7,245 nt of DNA, from positions 1 through 7,245 of the forward strand of contig CAAGKM010000021.1 in the NCBI GenBank assembly GCA_900770395.1. Reading direction: 5' to 3'. Below, piece by piece: positions 1 through 5,000 of the stretch (position 1 is its first letter; the number at the start of each line of letters is the position of its first letter). A program made the position numbers and the translations under genes. Source of the stretch: an uncultured Prevotella sp. Its GTDB lineage: Bacteria; Bacteroidota; Bacteroidia; Bacteroidales; Bacteroidaceae. Below the pieces are notes generated by a model. That model was given only the letters and a program-made list of their open reading frames with translations. It searched no databases and was not told where the DNA came from.

Positions 1-91
1 CATATGTATGCTTCAGATACTCCTTTAGCTGCTTCGGAAGTGATAATCGTACCCTTTTGCTTCCAGATACATGTACAATTGCATTCTGCAT
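1..91 (-). CDS. Unidentified partial reading frame fused behind the tnpA fragment
   Basis: A frame offset from tnpA opens at an ATG at 91 and stays open to the window edge: MQNAIVHVSGSKRV, then RLSLPKQLKEYLKHTY. The second half is basic and amphipathic and looks like a real coding segment, more so than the cysteine-rich reading of the tnpA frame over the same bases. I do not recognise the family. It could be the start of the gene that follows tnpA in this element, or an unrelated gene joined by deletion. Only about 30 codons are visible, so the call is tentative. Confidence 0.35.
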   Translation of the reverse strand, partial: MQNAIVHVSGSKRVRLSLPKQLKEYLKHTY

Positions 92-92
92 A

Positions 93-206
93 TAGGTAAT
101 TTTCAACTTCCGCATTCAGAATCTTTCGCCTGTACTTTACCGACCAAACCACATGGTAATTAATGTTGTACACGCAAGTGCGTGAATGAATTAAATTTTC
201 CTTCAT
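93..206 (-). pseudogene. tnpA: IS200/IS605 transposase TnpA, N-terminal fragment
   Basis: From the ATG at 206 the frame reads MKENLIHSRTCVYNINYHVV followed by WSVKYRRKILNAEVENYL, the well-conserved start of Y1 (HUH) transposases of IS200/IS605. Full-length members are about 130-155 residues. The HUH metal-binding histidines (near residue 60) and the catalytic tyrosine (near 125) would lie beyond the break. After the ENYL residues the same frame turns into a cysteine-rich sequence unlike the family, while a neighbouring frame becomes protein-like, so an internal deletion or frameshift joined unrelated sequence here. No Shine-Dalgarno precedes the ATG. The fragment should be inactive. Confidence 0.8.
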
Positions 207-212
207 ATATAT

Positions 213-241
213 AGTGTACCACATCTCCAAGAGAGGAACAA
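213..241 (-). promoter_or_regulatory. Predicted tnpA promoter (extended -10)
   Basis: On the minus strand TTGTTC (241-236) and TACACT (218-213) are separated by exactly 17 bases, and TG at 221-220 precedes the -10 as in extended -10 promoters. The expected transcription start lies at about 206, essentially on the tnpA ATG, so the transcript would be leaderless or nearly so. This agrees with the absence of a ribosome binding site. Confidence 0.45.
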
Positions 242-247
242 GTGTTC
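236..247. promoter_or_regulatory. GAAC-N4-GTTC palindrome, LexA-box-like or IS left-end hairpin
   Basis: The 12 bases GAACAAGTGTTC are a palindrome except at the central AG. They match the Firmicutes LexA/DinR core GAAC-N4-GTTC and overlap the predicted -35 of tnpA. The position would suit repression. The alternative is that it is simply part of the left-end secondary structure recognised by TnpA. Confidence 0.35.
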
Positions 248-259
248 TGTTTAAAATTC

Positions 260-285
260 AAAAAAGAGGAGACGTTAAAGTCTCC
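260..285 (-). terminator. Rho-independent terminator after the DUF234 remnant
   Basis: On the minus strand a perfect 6-bp stem GGAGAC / GTCTCC with a 6-base loop is followed by TC and six T residues. It starts 14 bases after the stop codon at 300. Confidence 0.8.
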
Positions 286-299
286 AATGTAACCTGTGG

Positions 300-584
300 T
301 TACGCGCTTTCCTCTGCGGCGGTTACAATCTTATTGTCAAAACCGTTTTCAGAAAATAACGCATAATAAAATTTTGCTTTCTGCTTCAACGGTGTGAGTT
401 TGGCAAGCGTATCAAGATATTCGGAATAGCTAAAAGGTGCTTTCTTGAATTTACACTCGCCGACAAGATAATCCTTTGCACCCCTGCTGATTCCAAGCAA
501 GTCAACTCTCTTATTTCTTTTGTGACTTCTGTTTAACACATAGAACCACTTATAAATGCTGGCTTTCAGGTATGTTTTTTTCTG
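300..584 (-). pseudogene. C-terminal remnant of a DUF234-type ATPase (PD-(D/E)XK-like domain)
   Basis: The frame is open from 584 to the stop at 300 (about 94 codons). A GTG at 539 would be the only plausible start for a shorter 79-residue product, but no convincing ribosome binding site precedes it, so I read this as the tail of a larger gene. The residues KRVDLLGI followed by DYLVGECKFKK match the C-terminal DUF234 domain of AAA+ ATP-binding proteins, where D and E-x-K form a nuclease-like PD-(D/E)XK core; the D of VDLL and the ECK are both present. The Walker A and B motifs and the winged helix of such proteins (usually over 400 residues) are missing. Upstream comes a stop at 585-587 and then the toxin terminator, so the 5' part has been lost. 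Function is not expected. The family assignment rests on this motif pattern only. Confidence 0.65.
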
Positions 585-605
585 TCATCGTCTAGTTGGT
601 ATTCC

Positions 606-641
606 AAAAAGAGCCTGTGCATCAATTTTGCACAGACTCTT
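606..641 (-). terminator. Rho-independent terminator of the toxin-antitoxin operon
   Basis: On the minus strand the arms AGAGTCTGTGCA and TGCACAGGCTCT pair along 12 positions with one mismatch, closing a loop of about 7 bases, and are followed by a T run (610-606). It begins 13 bases after the toxin stop. The plus strand shows no T run after the hairpin, so it acts in one direction. Confidence 0.88.
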
Positions 642-653
642 ACTATATTACTA

Positions 654-983
654 TTAAATTATTGTATCCCTATCCTGACCTTTATATAGGAATCTTCTCA
701 CTTCCATAATCTTTTCAGCACCTTCATCTGCGATAACCACATAATAAATCACATAATTATCTACATAGATGCGATAATATGGATAATGTCGCTCTTTCAA
801 AGAATGATATGGTTCAAAGCTCTCAGCTACATCGACTCTGGCAAGTATTGCTGCTTCAACAGCATCCAATAAATCATTCGCAGCTTGTGGGTTTCTTAAC
901 TTATCTGCAATGTATGTCACCTTTTCTTCCAAGTCTGTATAGAATAATGGAAGATACCTTAATCTGTATGAATTATTAGCCAT
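654..983 (-). CDS. Type II toxin, RelE/ParE family
   Basis: The 109-residue product has the size and pattern of RelE/ParE toxins: an N-terminal beta strand and paired helices (residues about 5-50, including NPQAANDLLDAVE), then the strand core YYRIYVDNYVIYYVV and the C-terminal EVRRFLYKGQD. The RR and Y of that last motif are in the position of catalytic residues in mRNA-cleaving members. Family members either cleave ribosome-bound mRNA (RelE) or poison gyrase (ParE); which applies here cannot be told from sequence. The ATG sits inside the end of the antitoxin gene (8-base overlap), preceded by AAGGAGAG at good spacing, which indicates translational coupling. A dedicated terminator follows. 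Length is normal and no lesion is visible, so the gene looks functional. Confidence 0.93.
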   Translation of the reverse strand: MANNSYRLRYLPLFYTDLEEKVTYIADKLRNPQAANDLLDAVEAAILARVDVAESFEPYHSLKERHYPYYRIYVDNYVIYYVVIADEGAEKIMEVRRFLYKGQDRDTII

Positions 984-1233
984 TTACTCTCCTTCTTAAG
1001 CCACTAAACACTTCTTCATGTGACAGACGTGTCTTATCCTCCATTGCCATTCTGTCTGCTTCATCAAGAGCTGATTCCACACCGTCCGTTAGTCTTGAAT
1101 ACGCCTCCAGACTTAGTACAACCATTGCACCATATCCATTTTTAGTCAGATATACTGGTTCTCCCTCATTTACAATCTTTTCAATATCAGGAAATTTATT
1201 TCTTAAATCGGAAACTGGTTTAATCTGAATCAT
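976..1233 (-). CDS. Type II antitoxin, Phd/YefM family
   Basis: The N-terminal part MIQIKPVSDLRNKFPDIEKI followed by GEPVYLTKNGYGAMVVLS is the classic Phd/YefM DNA-binding fold, which dimerises and binds the operon's operator. The C-terminal part (residues about 50-85, charged, ending SGLRRRVNG) would wrap and neutralise the toxin. I chose the ATG at 1233 (85 residues). AAAGGA lies 10 bases upstream of it and the product then begins directly with the conserved domain, whereas the in-frame ATG at 1260 adds nine non-conserved residues and has no ribosome binding site. The gene precedes and overlaps its toxin, the usual order for autoregulated pairs. A promoter and a near-palindrome overlapping its -10 lie just upstream. 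Confidence 0.92.
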   Translation of the reverse strand: MIQIKPVSDLRNKFPDIEKIVNEGEPVYLTKNGYGAMVVLSLEAYSRLTDGVESALDEADRMAMEDKTRLSHEEVFSGLRRRVNG

Positions 1234-1243
1234 AACATCACGT

Positions 1244-1249
1244 TCCTTT
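1244..1249 (-). promoter_or_regulatory. Ribosome binding site fixing the antitoxin start at 1233
   Basis: AAAGGA on the minus strand ends 10 bases before the ATG at 1233. It lies inside the longer frame that begins at 1260, which argues that the longer start is not used. Confidence 0.55.
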
Positions 1250-1274
1250 CTGCTTATCATAACTTTATCAATAT

Positions 1275-1288
1275 ATTATCATGATCAT
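1275..1288. promoter_or_regulatory. Candidate autoregulatory operator of the toxin-antitoxin operon
   Basis: ATTATCA and TGATCAT form a 14-base near-perfect palindrome (one mismatched pair), with ATGATCAT as a perfect inner palindrome at 1281-1288. It overlaps and follows the predicted -10, the standard place for Phd-type antitoxin binding. Confidence 0.45.
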
Positions 1289-1315
1289 TATACCCCAGAT
1301 AACTCATTTCTACAA
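1287..1315 (-). promoter_or_regulatory. Predicted promoter of the toxin-antitoxin operon
   Basis: A perfect TATAAT (1292-1287) is preceded, with a 17-base spacer, by TTGTAG (1315-1310). The antitoxin start lies about 54 bases further on. Confidence 0.65.
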
Positions 1316-1366
1316 CTGGATTTTTATCATTCTAAGAATTTGCCAATTTCCAAAACCGAACCAATG

Positions 1367-1396
1367 AAAAAAGCCAATACATTTTTTGTATCAGCT
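1367..1396 (-). terminator. Second (distal) terminator behind the LRR tail
   Basis: On the minus strand AGCTGATACA and TGTATTGGCT pair over 10 positions (two G-T wobbles) around an AAAAA loop, followed immediately by a T run (1372-1367, overlapping the last pair). It stands in tandem with the terminator at 1402-1436 and would insulate the toxin-antitoxin promoter from read-through. Confidence 0.6.
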
Positions 1397-1401
1397 CATT
1401 G

Positions 1402-1436
1402 AAAATCAAAGAGAGACTGTAAAATACAGTCCCTCT
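1402..1436 (-). terminator. Terminator after the LRR tail
   Basis: On the minus strand AGAGGGACTGTA and TACAGTCTCTCT form a 12-bp stem (one G-T wobble) with a 3-base loop, followed by the T-rich TTTGATTTTC. It starts 7 bases after the stop codon at 1443. No terminator is visible between this point and the end of the giant gene, so both frames probably share one transcript. Confidence 0.82.
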
Positions 1437-1442
1437 CACGAA

Positions 1443-2018
1443 TCATTTGTATCCCTTTACTTTTACTTTGGATGAAAGTCCTTTTTTCTTTAACAACTTC
1501 TTATATGCTGTAAGTTTGTTCTTTGGTACCTTTATGGTTGTTATCCTGGTCAGTCCCTTAAAGGCATTCTTTGATACCGTCTTGGAAGTCAGTTTCTTAG
1601 AACGAATCGTTATTGTCTTTAACTTCTTGCAACCATAGAATGCATTCTTACCTATGCTTACGATATTTTTACCTATCGTAATTTCGGTAATCTTCTTATT
1701 ATTCCTAAAACTGTTATCTGCAATTTTTGTTACTTTATAGGTGACACCCTTCACCTTGATGGTTGCAGGAATCGTTATGGTCTTTGCATTCTTATTTGCC
1801 GGTGCCTTGTACGCAACCTCCTTCTTTTCGCTGCTGGTGATGATATAACTACCGGTCTTCTTATCATCCGATACCTTATCCCCTTTTTTCGGAGTCTTTA
1901 CTGCTGGTGTTTCAGGTGCTGGCGTTGACGGTGTTTCAGGCGCTGGCTGACGGCGGCCTGCGTGATGCGATAGCGCCGTGCCAGTTCCTCCTGCGTCGCA
2001 TGTAAAAAGAAATTGCAT
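1443..2018 (-). CDS. BspA-type leucine-rich-repeat C-terminal tail, chimeric and probably a remnant
   Basis: From about residue 26 the 191-residue frame reads a Pro/Thr/Glu linker with repeated PAPETP units, then KGDKVSDDKKTG and LRR_5 (BspA-like) repeats such as TEITIGKNIVSIGKNAFYGC, ending in a lysine-rich tail. In gut Clostridia this is the usual C-terminal end of much larger secreted proteins. Here there is no signal peptide. The first ~25 residues (MQFLFTCDAGG...) are an out-of-frame reading of GC-rich DNA whose other frame encodes a helix-turn-helix segment. No good Shine-Dalgarno precedes the ATG at 2018, but it lies 8 bases after the giant gene's stop, so coupled translation is conceivable. 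The product would stay in the cytoplasm. I think it is a truncated surface-protein gene rather than a working one. The LRR part is unmistakable; expression is doubtful. Confidence 0.7.
   Translation of the reverse strand: MQFLFTCDAGGTGTALSHHAGRRQPAPETPSTPAPETPAVKTPKKGDKVSDDKKTGSYIITSSEKKEVAYKAPANKNAKTITIPATIKVKGVTYKVTKIADNSFRNNKKITEITIGKNIVSIGKNAFYGCKKLKTITIRSKKLTSKTVSKNAFKGLTRITTIKVPKNKLTAYKKLLKKKGLSSKVKVKGYK
1906..1951 (-). repeat. Tandem repeat of the PAPETP linker, at the chimeric junction
   Basis: GGTGTTTCAGG occurs at 1906-1916 and 1930-1940 (plus-strand reading), each followed by a near-identical CTGGC-containing segment, giving a 24-base period that encodes the Pro/Thr/Glu linker. 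The second copy runs straight into the GC-rich helix-turn-helix sequence at about 1947. Confidence 0.7.
1934..2005 (-). pseudogene. Fragment of a helix-turn-helix gene (sigma region 4-like)
   Basis: Read in the same frame as the giant gene's stop codon, this stretch gives LHATQEELARRYRIT followed by QAAVSQRLK. That is a textbook helix-turn-helix: helix QEELARRY, turn, recognition helix QAAVSQRL, as in sigma-70 region 4 and related regulators. Only about 24 codons survive. On one side it abuts the giant gene's stop (2027), on the other it dissolves into the PAPETP linker repeats read out of frame and stops at 1898. No start codon of its own is evident. It is GC-rich like the giant gene and unlike the LRR tail. 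Short length limits certainty, but the pattern is too regular to dismiss. Confidence 0.5.
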
Positions 2019-2026
2019 TTGCTTTC

Positions 2027-5000
2027 TTATTTCACGCTTCTCCAGACTTTGTTCGACCAGTGCGTGTAGTACTTCTTGCCGTCAATGATGCGAACGCCGC
2101 GAACCTTGTAATAGTAGGTCCTGCCTGCTTTCAGTTTCTTCGTGTTCAGATAATACTGCGACCGGCTTCCGCCCTTCGTTGTGAAGAAAGGTTTCTTGCC
2201 GTAGCCGCTGTTCTTCTTTACAGAACGATAAATCTCGAACTTGTCAACCTTGTAGCCCTTGGACTTTTTCCAAGTCAGAAGAATCTTTCCGTCCTTCGTC
2301 AGTTTGGTCTTCACAACGATTGTTGTGTTCTGAACGCCCTTGACAAGTTTCGCCTTCTTGTCTGCGCTCGGCTTCGTCGGGTTCGTTGGCTTGGTCGGCT
2401 CTGTTTTCTTAGCTGTCTTGACTTCGACTTTATCGCCTGTTTTCAGACCGGTAATCTCTGCTACTGCTCCTTTAGAAACTCCATTCACCAAAACATCCGT
2501 AATTTCGTAGCCATCTTCTACTGTAATGGTAAGCTTCGTTCCATCTGCACTGAGGGCAGTTTTCGCGCCTTCACTGCCTTGAATCGTCGGTTTTTGGTTC
2601 GGTCTGAAGGAGCCGCCGCCACTGGAGGGGCGCGTGGTGATCGTCAGCTTGCCGTCCTCATAGCAGATGGTGTAGTTGCCGGAGGCCGCCGCGTCGCCGA
2701 CACGGATCTTGACCTCGCCGGTCTTGGTCATGTCGGGGGCAATTTCGTTGCCGTCCGCGTCGACGTACTTCACCGTCGGCAGGGTCGTCAGCTTCTCCTC
2801 GCCCACCAGACCGGAAACGGTGTAGCTGTCCTCTCCCAGCGCGGGAGCCTTGTCGCCCACATAGGCGGTCTGATCCTTGGCCTTGACGATAACAGTCTTC
2901 TTCTCCACCGTCAGGGTATAGGTCGCTGTTGCTTGCTCGTAGTCCGCAGTCTCCGCTGCCGTTGCCGTGATATTGGTGCTGCCTGCCTTGAGAATGGTGA
3001 CCTTGCCGTTTGCGTCCACCGTAGCAACGGTTTTATCGCTGCTCTCGTAGGTCACGGTGCTGCCCTTCGCCGCTCCGGTAGCGGCGAAGGTGAAGCCCGC
3101 GTCGCCGTAGGTCTTGGTCACATTGCCGTTCTCAAACTTGAAGCCGGTCTGCTTGTCCTTGTCGGTGGCCTTTATTGTTATAGTAAGGACGTAGTCCGCA
3201 TAGTTGCCGCTGGAGACTGTATAGCTGACTTGTGCTATTTTCCCCACTACACCTTCGGAATTCCGAACGGTGAACGAGAAAGTACTGTCGTTAAGAGAAG
3301 GGTTTTCAACAACAGAGAAATCATCGTGCTTAGCCGACCAGCTCAGGCTGCCGCCCGGCACGATCCCCGTTGTCAGATCCACCGTTTTTATGCTGCCGAT
3401 CTTCGCGGAAACAGGAATTTCCTTGTCTCCATAGCTCGCCTTAGCTATGGTGATTTCCTTTTCGGCGCTGGTAACATCCTCATAGTTATTGTCACCCGCT
3501 TTGGTCGCGGTGACGAACACCGTACCCGCCTTCGTGGGATGCAGCTTGCTGCCGTCAACGATCGTCGCTTCGCCGGTGCCGTTCTTCACGGTGTAGCTCA
3601 CCGCACCGTCGCCGGCTCCGCCGGAAACCGTCAGCGTCAGATCTTCGCCGTAGGTCGCAGCATCGGAGGTCACGGTCAGCTCAGCCTGATTGGCCTTCGT
3701 GATGGTTGCAACATGCTCCACAGTGAGGCCGGCGGGCAGAATGTATTTTTCGCTCTCGGTCTTTTCGGAGGTGAAGGTCACCTTGCTGGCCTCCTTCACA
3801 TTCGCGCTGTTGTAGGCATAGCTGCCTTTGACCTCGGGCAGAGCATCGCTTGCGTCCACCTTGGCGCTGGAATTGATCTCCACGCTGGCTTTTGTGAAGC
3901 TCGTGCTGCCGTCATAGTCCTTGGTAAAGAAGGTAGGAAGGCCGCCGAAATGCAGATCATCCTTCGTCAGCGTTTTCTTGGTGATCGTCGGCGTACCCAC
4001 GGTGCGGCTGCCCTTATGCGTTTCACTCTCAAACTCCACGGTGAAATCTCGACTGCATCCGTTCCCGGAGCAGACGCCTATGGCCTGGAACTTGAACTTG
4101 CCTTCCTCAGGATGGGACGCATCCTTGAGGTACTTCAAGTGCCGGTCATGGCTGAACTTCGTCCAGTTTTTTGGGACGGCATTGCTGTCGCCGGTCTGGG
4201 TGATGGTCAGAACGAACGTATCGCCGTAGGCGATGGGGCCCTCCGGCATACCGGTGATGCTGATGGTAATGGGGGCCCTATTCACGGTCACCGGAACGTC
4301 AATGCCGCTGACCTTCTTGTAGTTGGGATCTTTGGGCGTGTAGGTGGCATTGAAGGTGTGCTCGCCCACATTGCCAACACTCTGCTCAGGATTCTCCCAA
4401 GTCCACTCATCGGTGGGCAGCGTCACCTTGGCAAGGGTGTCGCCGTAGACAGCCGTCACATCGTCGGGGATGGTGTACTGCAGAAAGACCTGACTAATGG
4501 TATACTCCACACTGGCGGTTACTGCATTATTGCCCTCGCCCAGCGTGATGCTGGCTTCGTATTTGCCCGCGTCGGTGGGGGCGGTTCCAAGGGTAGTGTC
4601 AGCATCCTTATTCTTGTAGGTGATGGCGATCTGAGCCACCGCCAAACCCTGCCAGTCGTTTCCTGTCAGCGTCGCCGCCTTGGGCTTTCCGTCATAGTCG
4701 AGGCTGACGAGGTCGAGGGCCTTGATGGTCACGCTGCCGCCGTTTTTGTCGGTGCAGTCTGCGGCATCGCAGGTAGCAATAATGGTGTCCTTGGTACCCT
4801 CCTTGAGCTTATACGTCCAGTTGTGCTGGTGCGCGCTGAGGTAGAGCTTATTATCCTCGCCTTTGATGACCACATAGCCTTGGTCCGCCTCATCCGGGAT
4901 GAAGATGGCGGCATAGTTCAGCGCCGTATTGGTCGCGTCGGTGGCGAACTGAGCTTGGAAGTTCTCCATAGGCTTATCCGTCGTGGTGATGCCGATGCGG

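Larger units (their letters stand above)
1..247 (-). mobile_element. IS200/IS605-family element, left-end remnant
   Basis: The stretch holds the upstream end of an IS200/IS605-type element: a short palindrome (236-247), a promoter and the first part of tnpA, all reading on the minus strand and running off the window. These elements transpose as single-stranded DNA using an HUH/Y1 transposase and hairpins near their ends, without terminal inverted repeats or target duplications. The tnpA frame breaks after about 38 codons, so this copy is internally rearranged and cannot make a working transposase. It lies directly downstream of the terminator of the DUF234 remnant. The exact left boundary is uncertain; 247 is the outer edge of the palindrome, not a proven cleavage site. 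Confidence 0.65.

Noticed and set aside
779..979. Plus-strand frame inside the toxin gene
   Set aside because: It is antisense to an intact toxin gene with family motifs and has no supporting signals.
2350..2400. Pro/Thr-rich KPTNPTKP segment as a sortase motif
   Set aside because: It is not LPXTG-like, is followed by a 100-residue folded domain and lacks a hydrophobic helix and positive tail; it is a linker.
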